From positions 1-30,016 of IMG/VR virus record IMGVR_UViG_3300042894_001169: 30,016 bases of DNA, one strand, 5' to 3'. Below the pieces are notes generated by a model, which was not told the DNA's origin, searched no databases, and was given only the letters and a program-made list of their open reading frames with translations. Every line of letters begins with the position of its first letter. Positions within the stretch are counted from its first letter, which is position 1. Origin of the DNA: a virus. Position numbers and translations under genes: made by a program. Of the stretch, positions 1-6,119 are shown in pieces.

Positions 1-1
1 C

Positions 2-679
2 TCAGATGCAAAGATTGATTTAATTGATGCAGTTATACAACCTTACATTTTAAAATTTACTCAAGAAGAGTCAGGCTTTGAATCAAAGGTAAACGAACAC
101 GTGATCTATTACCCTACACTTTGCCGTAACTTAATCGAACGTTTGGAGAAAGATTTAATCATTGAAGGTAAAGAAAACGTAATATTAGCAGATACAGGAG
201 CAAAGTTAATGCAGAAGTCTCATCAATTAGAAGGAGGAACTATTAAGTTTGAGAATGGAAAAAGCATGATATTAAACACACGTAAAGCAGAGTTCATACG
301 TGATTACTTTGAAGGTAAAAAGTTAGCTATTTTATATTATTACATTGAAGAGCTAAATTTGTTAAAGTTAATATTCCCTAATTCAACTAATGATATTGAA
401 GAATTTAACAGAACCGACAAACATTTTATAGGTCAGTGTTATTCATGTAGCATGGGTATTAATCTAAGTGCTGCGCATTCACTGATTTTTTACTCGTTTG
501 GATATAGTGGCACACACTTCTTGCAAGCTCGTGACCGCATGACTGTAAAAGAAAGACCCATTAACGATGTATACTTTGTTTATGGCAAAGGATCACTAAG
601 CGAAAAAATACATAAGACCGTTTCACAGAAAAAGAATTTCACTTTAAAAATGTATGAGCGAACAAAGGATTCAAAGTAG
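2..679 (+). CDS. SF2 (DEAD/SNF2-like) helicase, C-terminal part, 5' truncated by window
   Basis: The frame is open from base 2 with no start needed, so the gene begins upstream of the window; the GTG at 101 is only an internal codon. The visible part looks like the second RecA-like lobe of a superfamily 2 helicase. A motif V-like segment (MGINLSAAHSLIFYS) is followed by a motif VI-like QARDRM, and the tail resembles phage SNF2-type helicases (DVYFVYGKGSLSEKIHKTV, then KKNFT). Such enzymes use ATP to remodel or unwind DNA during phage replication or recombination. The end overlaps the nuclease gene by 26 bases, so the two are probably translated together. The ATPase lobe with Walker motifs is outside the window, so the exact subfamily is unproven. 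Confidence 0.7.
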   Translation, partial: SDAKIDLIDAVIQPYILKFTQEESGFESKVNEHVIYYPTLCRNLIERLEKDLIIEGKENVILADTGAKLMQKSHQLEGGTIKFENGKSMILNTRKAEFIRDYFEGKKLAILYYYIEELNLLKLIFPNSTNDIEEFNRTDKHFIGQCYSCSMGINLSAAHSLIFYSFGYSGTHFLQARDRMTVKERPINDVYFVYGKGSLSEKIHKTVSQKKNFTLKMYERTKDSK

Positions 680-926
680 TTGTATAAAACATGCTAAGGC
701 AAAAGGCTGGATTTGTTGTAAGATAATTAAATGTTCAATAAATGGCTGGCCTGACCTTTGCATGTACAAAGACGGTAAAACAATCTTTGTTGAGTTTAAA
801 TCGTTGATAGGCAAACAATCAGCGTTGCAAGTGTACCAACAAAAACAACTTGAAGCGCATGGTTTCAAATATTATTTGATAAATAATTTAAAAAACTTTC
901 AAGAAATGTTGCAGATTAATAATTAA
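654..926 (+). CDS. VRR-NUC domain nuclease
   Basis: A 90-residue protein that fits a stand-alone VRR-NUC domain, the PD-(D/E)XK-fold nuclease module of phage and FAN1-type enzymes. The likely metal and catalytic residues are D34 in NGWPDL, E47 and K49 in IFVEFKS, and Q63 further on. VRR-NUC proteins cut branched or flapped DNA, and small phage versions usually sit beside a helicase. That is the case here: the start lies inside the end of the helicase gene. The length is normal for the stand-alone family. The preferred branched substrate is inferred from the family. A promoter lies just before and across its stop codon and serves the next gene. Confidence 0.85.
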   Translation: MSEQRIQSSCIKHAKAKGWICCKIIKCSINGWPDLCMYKDGKTIFVEFKSLIGKQSALQVYQQKQLEAHGFKYYLINNLKNFQEMLQINN

Positions 927-938
927 TGTTTATATTTG
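909..938 (+). promoter_or_regulatory. Bacteroidetes-type promoter (TTG-N19-TATATTTG)
   Basis: TTG at 909-911 and TATATTTG at 931-938 are 19 bases apart. This matches the -33/-7 consensus read by the Bacteroidetes primary sigma factor. Transcription would start near 944 and cover the 1013 gene and the recombination operon. The block 915-948 is repeated almost exactly at 26808-26841 (31 of 34 bases by eye). Confidence 0.75.
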
Positions 939-959
939 TTGTATAATTCTTTGACGTAC

Positions 960-1012
960 TAATAAAACAAGTTGAGCCTTTGGGCTTATTACTAACTATA
1001 AAACACACACAC
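960..1012 (+). promoter_or_regulatory. 53-nt 5' leader element, copy 1
   Basis: The untranslated leader begins with TAATAAAACAAG exactly 53 bases before the ATG at 1013. It contains a 5-bp hairpin (GAGCC 974-978 with GGCTT 983-987, loop TTTG) and ends in an A/C-rich stretch against the ATG. A second leader with the same first 12 bases, spacing and end lies at 27018-27070 with a different hairpin. It is probably a translational control or mRNA-stability element. The function is not known. Confidence 0.5.
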
Positions 1013-1225
1013 ATGAAAACTAACCTTAGAAAATTAGCATTGATACTTAAAAAGGTCGATGCTTCAAAGTTCTTTTCAATTAGCATTTATAACGGGTCGA
1101 TAGTACTCGGAGCATTTGAACAAGATGTATTAATCGACGACTTAAAAATTAATTGGGATTCGATTGAATACGATTTAGAAATGACAATCTTTAAGAAAAA
1201 CAATGTTAAACTATTTGTATCATGA
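1013..1225 (+). CDS. hypothetical protein (70 aa), first gene behind a promoter
   Basis: An unrecognised 70-residue protein starting [15 protein letters not shown] chose the ATG at 1013 over an upstream in-frame start at 980 because the leader element and A/C-rich stretch end exactly at it and the promoter lies 75 bases upstream. It is acidic in the second half ([16 protein letters not shown]), with no membrane segment, signal peptide or cysteine pair. It shares a 4-base ATGA overlap with the pentapeptide-repeat gene, so the two are coupled. As the first gene after an early-type promoter it may be an early host-takeover protein, which is inference from position only. Confidence 0.7.
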   Translation: MKTNLRKLALILKKVDASKFFSISIYNGSIVLGAFEQDVLIDDLKINWDSIEYDLEMTIFKKNNVKLFVS

Positions 1226-1638
1226 AAATAAAACACAGGATAACAGGAAAAACGTTATTGGAAATTGAATCTTTGATAGATGCTGACTTGATGGGTGCTG
1301 ACTTGAGAGGTGCTAACTTGATGGGTGCTAACTTGACAGATGCTGACTTGAGAGGTGCTGACTTGAGAGGTGCTAACTTGAGAGGTGCTAACTTGATGGG
1401 TGCTAACTTGAGAGGTGCTAACTTGATGGGTACTAACTTGCCTATTTTTTGCAAATGGGTACATAGCATCCATGAAGATAAAATAAGAATAGGCTGTCAA
1501 GTTAAAACAATTGAAGAATGGGATTTATTTTTTAATTCTGATGAAGTTTTTGAAACCGAAAGAAACACCGATGATTTTAAACGTATAGAAGCAGTTTACA
1601 ATGCTTGCAAACATTACTTAATAACACTACAAAAATGA
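1222..1638 (+). CDS. pentapeptide-repeat protein
   Basis: A 138-residue protein. Residues 1-20 form a short cap and residues 21-73 are about eleven pentapeptides of the A(N/D)LxG type ([15 protein letters not shown] and so on), which predict a right-handed quadrilateral beta helix of nearly three turns. Residues 74-138 form a non-repeat C-terminal domain containing [18 protein letters not shown], and the last third is helical. Pentapeptide-repeat proteins include DNA mimics that bind gyrase (Qnr, MfpA), but those have more coils than this one. The repeats are unusually uniform at DNA level, suggesting recent expansion. It sits between an unknown small gene and the ERF gene, with ATGA overlaps on both sides. 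Function unknown; anti-host or DNA-mimic roles are speculative. Confidence 0.85.
   Translation: MKIKHRITGKTLLEIESLIDADLMGADLRGANLMGANLTDADLRGADLRGANLRGANLMGANLRGANLMGTNLPIFCKWVHSIHEDKIRIGCQVKTIEEWDLFFNSDEVFETERNTDDFKRIEAVYNACKHYLITLQK
1282..1440 (+). repeat. 15-bp tandem repeat coding pentapeptides
   Basis: About 10.6 copies of a 15-base unit (GCTAACTTGAGAGGT-like, alternating with GCTGACTTGATGGGT-like). Codon choice is nearly fixed: the leucine is always TTG. Such uniformity favours slipped-strand or recombination gain and loss of units in multiples of 15 bases, keeping the frame. Confidence 0.9.
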
Positions 1639-2144
1639 AAAATTTAATTAAAATACAGGCAGAGTTGAAATGTCCAAAAGGTTCATTCAACGCATTTGGA
1701 AAGTACAAGTATAGAAGTGCTGAACAAATATTAGAGGCTTTAAAACCTTTACTTAACAAATATGATTCATTATTGTTAATGTCAGATTCAATAGTTGAGA
1801 TAGGTAATAAGTTATTCTTAAAGGCGACCGCTTATTTAACCGTTCAAGACCAAACAGTAGAAGTAAATGGTTACGCTGAAATGGGAGAACATAAAGGTAT
1901 GAGTTCTGAACAGACAACAGGGACGGCATCAAGTTATGCACGAAAGTATGCTTTGAATGGTTTATTCTTAATCGATGAAACAGAAAGCGATCCTGACTCG
2001 AAAGCACCAACACCGAAACGCAAAGAGACAATCACAGACGAACGTTTACACGCTGCACTTGAAAAGATTAAGAAAGGAGAGTACACGATGGAGAAACTAA
2101 AAGAGAAATTTGAATTAACCGCAAAACAATTAGAGCTATGTTAA
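1635..2144 (+). CDS. erf: ERF-family single-strand annealing protein
   Basis: A 169-residue protein that looks like the essential recombination function family of phage P22. The N-terminal half has [17 protein letters not shown] (residues 24-40), followed by a beta-rich core. The family signature is near residues 97-113, with [18 protein letters not shown] and then acidic DETESDPD. Residues 135-169 form a separate helical tail, as in other ERF proteins. ERF rings anneal complementary single strands and can circularise or repair phage DNA. I chose the ATG at 1635 rather than an in-frame start at 1605, because it gives the ATGA overlap with the upstream gene and the typical [11 protein letters not shown] start. 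The exonuclease gene two positions downstream completes a lambda Red-like pair. Confidence 0.9.
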   Translation: MKNLIKIQAELKCPKGSFNAFGKYKYRSAEQILEALKPLLNKYDSLLLMSDSIVEIGNKLFLKATAYLTVQDQTVEVNGYAEMGEHKGMSSEQTTGTASSYARKYALNGLFLIDETESDPDSKAPTPKRKETITDERLHAALEKIKKGEYTMEKLKEKFELTAKQLELC

Positions 2145-2515
2145 AAATTATGAGTAACGAGGTAAAAGAACAGCGAGCGCAAAGACTTTTGAATGTGTTA
2201 AAAAACGTACATGATAAAACAAAAGATGATTTTGTACAGATATACATTTCAAAAAAACATAACGTATCTCAGCAAACTGAGCTAAAAATAAGAAGTGAAT
2301 TTTTGCAACACAAAAGAGATGGTAAAAAACATCTTTACAAGTGGAAAAGCATTAAGCCAAACATACATATGGCTCGTAAATTGTACGATTTTTTATATAA
2401 ACAAGGTCAATCAAAAAACAAGAACCAAATTTATCAAAAGCCAAATGAAGTTAAACAAGAAACCTTAAAAAAAGAAATCAGTTTGTTTTGGGGTTTAATT
2501 AAAATCAAATACTAA
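2138..2515 (+). CDS. hypothetical protein (125 aa; 121 aa from alternative start)
   Basis: A lysine-rich, probably helical protein of unknown family lying between the ERF and exonuclease genes. The first ATG at 2138 overlaps the ERF end; an alternative ATG at 2150 (MSNEVKEQRAQR) would remove the overlap and cannot be excluded. The basic middle part (KRDGKKHLYKWKSIKPN) and basic tail suit a nucleic-acid-binding role, and the position inside the recombination set agrees. I see no catalytic motif. The stop codon shares one base with the next start (TAATG). Confidence 0.7.
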   Translation: MLKIMSNEVKEQRAQRLLNVLKNVHDKTKDDFVQIYISKKHNVSQQTELKIRSEFLQHKRDGKKHLYKWKSIKPNIHMARKLYDFLYKQGQSKNKNQIYQKPNEVKQETLKKEISLFWGLIKIKY

Positions 2516-3138
2516 TGTTAATCAGATGCAGTTCACTACCGAAGATAATGACGGCGTCCCGCACTAAAGGGGCGCTATCAGAGACCGCAAAAAGCTACAT
2601 TAAGTCAATTGCTAAACAAGACTACTTCGGTTACACTACTGAGTTAAATAATAAGTATGTGACTAAGGGAATACAATGCGAGGAGCAATCGATTGAACTA
2701 CTTAACGATGTTCTATTCACTAACTACGAAAAGAACGAAGTACGTAAGTCTACTAATATTTTAACAGGAGAATGCGACATCTACACACCAGAGTTAATAA
2801 TCGACATTAAAACCTCATGGAGCTTTGATACATTCCCTGCAACACCAAGCGATATTAACATTAAAGATTATGAGTATCAATTACGGGGTTATATGTATCT
2901 TTACAATGTAGAACGCGCTGCACTTGCTTATTGTATGGTCAACACACCAAGCGACTTAATCGGATACGAAAGCGAAGATTTACACCGTGTGCGAGATACA
3001 CCGATTCAAAGCCTTGTAACGATGTTAACCATTGAACGTGACTTAGAACTTGAACAGGAAATGTTAGAACGTTCAGCGGCAGCAATTGAATATTATAAAC
3101 AATACATAAATCAAATCAATGAAAAGAAGTATAGTTGA
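2515..3138 (+). CDS. PD-(D/E)XK exonuclease (lambda-exo/YqaJ-like, RecB fold)
   Basis: A 207-residue protein with the order of motifs seen in phage YqaJ/lambda-type exonucleases. First comes GIQCEEQSIELL (residues 52-63, conserved E), then GECDIY with D88, then LIIDIKTSWS with D97 and K99 as the catalytic D-x-K, then YQLRGYMYLY with Q122. These enzymes resect one strand of double-stranded DNA and load an annealing partner, here ERF. The length is close to lambda exonuclease (226 aa). The start ATG overlaps the stop of the previous gene by one base. The opening stretch around 2540-2580 has a few GC-rich codons unlike its neighbours, with no further sign of transfer. Family placement rests on motif order. 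Confidence 0.85.
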   Translation: MLIRCSSLPKIMTASRTKGALSETAKSYIKSIAKQDYFGYTTELNNKYVTKGIQCEEQSIELLNDVLFTNYEKNEVRKSTNILTGECDIYTPELIIDIKTSWSFDTFPATPSDINIKDYEYQLRGYMYLYNVERAALAYCMVNTPSDLIGYESEDLHRVRDTPIQSLVTMLTIERDLELEQEMLERSAAAIEYYKQYINQINEKKYS

Positions 3139-3271
3139 CTTTAGCGACATACCTATCGATGAGATAAGGATGCGGTTAAAGTACCAAAAGAAAAAGTATA
3201 ATGTAACAGAATGTGTAAAGGAAGCATTTAAAATAGCAAATAATAAAATAAAAGAAGATGAGCAAAAATGA
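3119..3271 (+). CDS. small hypothetical protein (50 aa)
   Basis: A short basic protein, MKRSIVDFSDIPIDEIRM followed by RLKYQKKKYNVTECVKEAF, that bridges the exonuclease and SSB-like genes. It overlaps the previous stop by 20 bases and the next gene by 14, so every base of this stretch is coding in a tightly packed operon. The helical C-terminal half could hold a ribbon-helix-helix-like segment (VTECVKEAFKIANNKI), but this is only a resemblance. Function unknown. Confidence 0.6.
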   Translation: MKRSIVDFSDIPIDEIRMRLKYQKKKYNVTECVKEAFKIANNKIKEDEQK

Positions 3272-3557
3272 TTTAAAATTTAACGGAAAAATCACAAACA
3301 TTTTAGAAGTGGTTGAAGTAGGAGCAGACAAAAAAATAGAGTTTGTAGTGACTGAAACAAATGGTCAATACCCTCAATCAGTGAAGTTTGGAATCTTTGG
3401 TACTGAGAAAGTAGATAAGTTCTTGCAGTATAACAAAGTTGACCAAGAAGTTGAAGTGTTATTTAACTTTAAAACCAATGAGTGGCAGGGTAAGTATTTC
3501 ACGAACAATGAGGCGTGGAGAGTTAACAAAGTTCAATCAGAAGAAACACCTTTTTAA
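3258..3557 (+). CDS. ssb: DUF3127-type OB-fold single-stranded DNA-binding protein
   Basis: A 99-residue protein similar to DUF3127, a small Bacteroidetes family with an SSB-like OB fold. The core shows the usual pattern: KITNILEVVEVG, a strand KKIEFVVTE, YPQSVKFGIFG, VEVLFNFKTNEW, then GKYFTNNEAWRV. The protein ends in acidic EETPF, like the C-terminal tip of bacterial SSBs (DDIPF in E. coli), which recruits replication and repair enzymes. It follows the annealing protein and exonuclease, as expected for coating single strands during replication or recombination. It is much shorter than classical SSB (about 178 aa) and lacks a long linker before the tip. Assignment is by resemblance. Confidence 0.8.
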   Translation: MSKNDLKFNGKITNILEVVEVGADKKIEFVVTETNGQYPQSVKFGIFGTEKVDKFLQYNKVDQEVEVLFNFKTNEWQGKYFTNNEAWRVNKVQSEETPF

Positions 3558-3558
3558 C

Positions 3559-3867
3559 ATGAAAAAGAAAGTAACCAGCCTCAGCGATTTGACTGAGGCT
3601 AAACGCCAGCAGGCAATCGAATATTACAAACACATAGCTCATGCAACAATGCTTTGTCAATCTGCTTTGCATTCCTTAGATGATGTGTCGGATAATATGT
3701 TTCACAAACGAGAAATAAAGCAAACAATAAATGCTTTTATTACAGGAGTTGAAAGATTCGCATCTACCTTTGTAGAAAACAACAACGAAACAATGGCGCA
3801 GACCTATTCCAATGTTATCAAACAAATTGATGAGTTTAAAGAAAATATTAATATCGAGATACAATGA
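3559..3867 (+). CDS. hypothetical helical protein (102 aa)
   Basis: Starts at the ATG one base after the SSB stop; a longer in-frame reading from 3439 only shadows the SSB gene. Predicted all-helical: KVTSLSDLTEAKRQQAIEYYKH, then a region with SALHSLDDVSDN, then a long helix to the end (FASTFVENNN through NVIKQIDEFKENINIEIQ). No recognised family. It sits inside the early operon, 4 bases overlapping the next gene (ATGA). Function unknown. Confidence 0.75.
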   Translation: MKKKVTSLSDLTEAKRQQAIEYYKHIAHATMLCQSALHSLDDVSDNMFHKREIKQTINAFITGVERFASTFVENNNETMAQTYSNVIKQIDEFKENINIEIQ

Positions 3868-4106
3868 CAGCGAAAGAGAAATCAAGGGAGTTAGTAGATA
3901 AGTTTCTGTGTATAGAAGACAATGAAGATTTATTTTGCGATGAATGTGGAATGAGTGAAAAAGCTGCTAAATTATGCGCATTAATTGCAGTTGATGAGAT
4001 ATTAAACACAAACACATTACAAGATAGAAGTTGTGGATTTATACCATTATGTGAGAAACACACAAAGTATTGGCAAGAAGTAAAAAAAGAATTACAAAAT
4101 GTATAG
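3864..4106 (+). CDS. small phage protein with CxxC and inserted Cys/His cluster (80 aa)
   Basis: The ends resemble a small phage protein type common in Bacteroidetes phages (MTAKEKSRELVDKF at the start, AKLCALIAVDEIL in the middle). Between and after these are metal-site candidates: FCDECG (residues 24-29), then SCGFIPLCEKH (residues 56-66). Four cysteines and a histidine could form a zinc site, absent from the plain version of the family, so a finger may have been added. Role unknown. The gene overlaps the preceding one by 4 bases and the following one by 8. Confidence 0.7.
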   Translation: MTAKEKSRELVDKFLCIEDNEDLFCDECGMSEKAAKLCALIAVDEILNTNTLQDRSCGFIPLCEKHTKYWQEVKKELQNV

Positions 4107-4284
4107 AGAGCAAGCAGAAAAATATTACAAAGGTCACAAGAACTACAAAAAAGCTTTAGCAGCAGGCATAGCAATGGATAACGCTTTAAAGCTTGAGTAT
4201 ACCAAAGGTGGTCACACAAATACACACTTTATGTTAAATAATTACTTAAAGTATTTTAGTTACGAAAAATTACCGAACACATGA
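4099..4284 (+). CDS. small hypothetical protein (61 aa)
   Basis: Unrecognised protein, basic at the start (REQAEKYYKGHKNYKKAL) with a helix AAGIAMDNALKLEYT. It overlaps the genes on each side by 8 and 4 bases, which supports it as a real member of the early operon. No motif points to a function. Confidence 0.6.
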   Translation: MYREQAEKYYKGHKNYKKALAAGIAMDNALKLEYTKGGHTNTHFMLNNYLKYFSYEKLPNT

Positions 4285-4433
4285 AAAAGGACAACAAGAA
4301 CCGCAACCGTTGGGTGATAGCGATAGCATTCGACATCGATAGGTGGAAGCGCAGAGAGAATAGAAAAGGAGTAATTAACGTAGGGCGCATGATTTGCAAA
4401 GCATATTATAATAAATACGATGACAACAATTAA
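4281..4433 (+). CDS. small basic hypothetical protein (50 aa)
   Basis: A strongly basic protein (MKKDNKNRNRWVIAIAFDID, then RWKRRENRKG) that may bind nucleic acid. The start forms an ATGA overlap with the previous stop, and its end overlaps the next start by 14 bases. Codon use is a little richer in G and C than its neighbours. Not recognised. Confidence 0.6.
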   Translation: MKKDNKNRNRWVIAIAFDIDRWKRRENRKGVINVGRMICKAYYNKYDDNN

Positions 4434-4599
4434 AGAACAAATAGAAGAGTTAAAAGGGATGTTAACGGGTGACCTCTTTCAGGACGGGGATTTGATGCAG
4501 AAGATATACGAGTTGAAGAAACAACTTAACCCTGAGATTGAAACTAACCCTGAGTTAGATAACGATGATTTGGAAGAGTGCCTGTATTGTGGAAGTTAA
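4420..4599 (+). CDS. small acidic hypothetical protein (59 aa)
   Basis: An acidic, mostly helical protein: TTIKEQIEELKGML, then LMQKIYELKKQLNP, a DE-rich stretch and a C-terminal LEECLYCGS. The CLYCGS end is a single CxxC and could take part in a metal site only in a dimer. It precedes thyX by 12 bases. Not recognised; the packed position and overlap argue that it is translated. Confidence 0.6.
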   Translation: MTTIKEQIEELKGMLTGDLFQDGDLMQKIYELKKQLNPEIETNPELDNDDLEECLYCGS

Positions 4600-4611
4600 T
4601 TAAATAGTATT

Positions 4612-5253
4612 ATGAAAGTAGAGTTATTAGATGTATTCGGGTCGGACGTTACGGTGTGTGACGTTGCCCGTGTAAGTTTTGACAAAAGAGCAGAACATTA
4701 CACAACAGAACAAAACAATAGTTTATTGTCTTATTTGGCACGACACAGCCACTGGTCACCTTTTAGCCATCCCAAGGTTGTTTTTAGGTTGCAAGTTCCA
4801 ATCTATGTTGAACGTCAATTAATCAAAACGCAGATAGGAGTTGAATACAATTCAATTAGTGGTCGGTACGTTGACTTCAGTGATACCTATACACTTATAA
4901 ACGAATGGCGAACACAAAGCAAAGATAGCAAACAAGGCAGTGCAGAACCTTTGGACATGTACGGCCAGGAGGCTTGTAACGTTATCGAATATGAAGTAAA
5001 AGAGTTTTGTCAGAATGCCTATAAGAAGCTAATTGATTTAGGGGTATCAAAAGAACAAGCACGAACTATCCTACCTTTGAATCTTAACACAACAATGATT
5101 TGGACAGGATCGTTATACGCATTCATCAGACTATGTAAGCAAAGGTTGAAGTCAGATGCTCAAGCAGAAACACGTGAAATTGTTGCGGAAATGTTACGAC
5201 AATTAAAAGAAAATGGTAACTTTGCAGAGTCATTAAAGGTATTTGATTTATGA
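4612..5253 (+). CDS. thyX: flavin-dependent thymidylate synthase ThyX, variant signature
   Basis: A 213-residue protein with the ThyX layout. ThyX makes dTMP from dUMP using methylene-tetrahydrofolate, NADPH and FAD, and phages use it to supply thymidine. Visible landmarks are HWSPFSHP (residues 47-54), VERQLIKTQIGVEYNSISGR (67-86) in place of the ThyX motif, and RLKSDAQAETREI near residues 178-190, which fits the dUMP/FAD-binding DAQxExR end. The standard motif is RHRxxSxNExSxRY; phage variants read KHQVGxxxNExSxRY. Here the H is T73 and the E after N80 is S81, so two usually conserved positions have changed. Length is normal. It sits with DUF3310 and MazG genes as a nucleotide-supply group. 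Confidence 0.9.
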   Translation: MKVELLDVFGSDVTVCDVARVSFDKRAEHYTTEQNNSLLSYLARHSHWSPFSHPKVVFRLQVPIYVERQLIKTQIGVEYNSISGRYVDFSDTYTLINEWRTQSKDSKQGSAEPLDMYGQEACNVIEYEVKEFCQNAYKKLIDLGVSKEQARTILPLNLNTTMIWTGSLYAFIRLCKQRLKSDAQAETREIVAEMLRQLKENGNFAESLKVFDL

Positions 5254-5438
5254 ACGAGTATTACATATCCTACGGTCACGTGGAAGGAAGGAGAGTTAAA
5301 GCGAACGCAGGCTTAGAAGAATTAGTTTTAGGAATACATAGCGAATCTAATGCTGGAAGTTGGGTAGAGTTTATAAGTTTTTTAGATAAAACCTTCTATG
5401 TTAAAGCAAGCGAAATTTATAGTATAGAACAGATATGA
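5250..5438 (+). CDS. small hypothetical protein (62 aa)
   Basis: A beta-rich little protein (MNEYYISYGHVEGRRVKANA, WVEFISFLDKTFYVKASEIYSI). The strand pattern resembles small phage SH3-like or PH-like modules that carry a value-and-site loop, but no family is certain. It overlaps thyX and the DUF3310 gene by 4 bases each, so it belongs to the same translational chain. Confidence 0.65.
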   Translation: MNEYYISYGHVEGRRVKANAGLEELVLGIHSESNAGSWVEFISFLDKTFYVKASEIYSIEQI

Positions 5439-5785
5439 AACTAAGATGCATTGAAAAACACTTTGCCAATGTAACCTATGGTAAAGTTTACGACGTAGTA
5501 AAGCAAGATAAGAGTTACACGTGGATAGTTAACGACAAAGGAGATGAGCAACAATTTGATACAGTTGAATTATACTTTGAAGTAGTAACCGACAACGCTC
5601 CGAGCTATTACAACAACGATAACGGAAGCTTGTACTTATTTGCACACCAACATGGACTAAACGCATGGGAGGGAGATATTATCAAAAGAGTGGTAAGATG
5701 CAGGAAGAAAGGTAACTTTGTTCAAGACCTTGAAAAGACAAAATTTTTAATTGATTTATATTTGAAAGAATGGAAAGAGAAATAA
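5435..5785 (+). CDS. DUF3310 protein with N-terminal SH3-like domain
   Basis: A 116-residue two-part protein. Residues 1-50 look like a small beta-barrel (MKLRCIEKHFANVTYGKVYD, then the IVNDKGDEQQFD strand) similar to SH3/KOW-like phage domains. Residues 57-116 match the DUF3310 pattern: YYNNDNGSLYLFAHQHGLNAW, EGDIIKRVVRCRKKG, LEKTKFLIDLYL. DUF3310 proteins are very common in phages near nucleotide-metabolism genes and are often labelled nucleotide kinase without proof. Here the gene overlaps the MazG gene by 16 bases, which supports a shared role in the nucleotide pool. Confidence 0.75.
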   Translation: MKLRCIEKHFANVTYGKVYDVVKQDKSYTWIVNDKGDEQQFDTVELYFEVVTDNAPSYYNNDNGSLYLFAHQHGLNAWEGDIIKRVVRCRKKGNFVQDLEKTKFLIDLYLKEWKEK

Positions 5786-6054
5786 TCAACTGGGCAAAGG
5801 CTCGTAACTTAGACAACCCAGACAATAAGTTTCAACAACTTGCAAAGGTAATGGAGGAAGTAGGAGAGACATCAGCAGCAATACTAAAGAAAGATATAGC
5901 AGCTACAATAGATGGATTAGGTGATACTTACATCACTTTAGTGATATTGGCTAATCAAATGGGATACTCACTTGAAGATTGTGCTAAACGTGCCTTTAAA
6001 GTTATTGAATATCGAAAAGGAAAAACAATTAACGGTACGTTTATTAAAGAATAA
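5770..6054 (+). CDS. MazG-like nucleotide pyrophosphohydrolase
   Basis: A 94-residue single-domain MazG-like protein. The metal-binding motif is visible as KVMEEVGE (E29, E30, E33) and IDGLGDTYITLVILA (D48 and D52), within the four-helix fold of all-alpha NTP pyrophosphatases. Family members cleave (d)NTPs or, in phages, possibly (p)ppGpp, to release pyrophosphate. This one would clean or tune the nucleotide pool beside ThyX. It is the last gene before a strong terminator, closing the early block. The specific substrate cannot be read from the sequence. Confidence 0.85.
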   Translation: MEREIINWAKARNLDNPDNKFQQLAKVMEEVGETSAAILKKDIAATIDGLGDTYITLVILANQMGYSLEDCAKRAFKVIEYRKGKTINGTFIKE

Positions 6055-6058
6055 TTTG

Positions 6059-6066
6059 TATATTTG
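6059..6066 (+). promoter_or_regulatory. -7 promoter box (TATATTTG) before terminator
   Basis: A perfect TATATTTG box right after the MazG gene. No good TTG lies at the expected distance (only TTT at 6040-6042, 16 bases away). A transcript from here would run into the terminator at 6088 after about 45 bases, so it would be a very short RNA or an attenuated leader for the 6136 operon. Weak on its own. Confidence 0.35.
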
Positions 6067-6087
6067 CATATCATATAATTAGTTTTA

Positions 6088-6119
6088 AACCCTTACATCA
6101 ATTGGTGTAGGGGTTTTTT
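6088..6119 (+). terminator. intrinsic terminator after the early block
   Basis: A 12-bp uninterrupted stem (6088-6099 with 6104-6115, two G-U pairs) with the four-base loop AATT, followed by six T ending at 6119. It separates the nucleotide-metabolism block from the sigma-like and terminase block, and is one of the strongest terminators in the window. Confidence 0.85.

Noticed and set aside
980-1012. Upstream start at 980 for the 1013 gene
   Set aside because: It would read through the leader hairpin and the A/C-rich stretch that directly precede ATG 1013. The parallel leader at 27018-27070 also ends at its ATG.
1206-1500. Long minus-strand frames over the pentapeptide repeats
   Set aside because: They only mirror the 15-bp repeat, which stays open in every frame because the unit is a multiple of three. 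The + strand product is a recognisable family.
5730-5764. TATATTTG at 5757-5764 as a promoter for the MazG-like gene
   Set aside because: The box is inside a well-supported coding sequence and the nearest TTG (5730) is 24 bases away, too far. In AT-rich DNA such a box is expected by chance.
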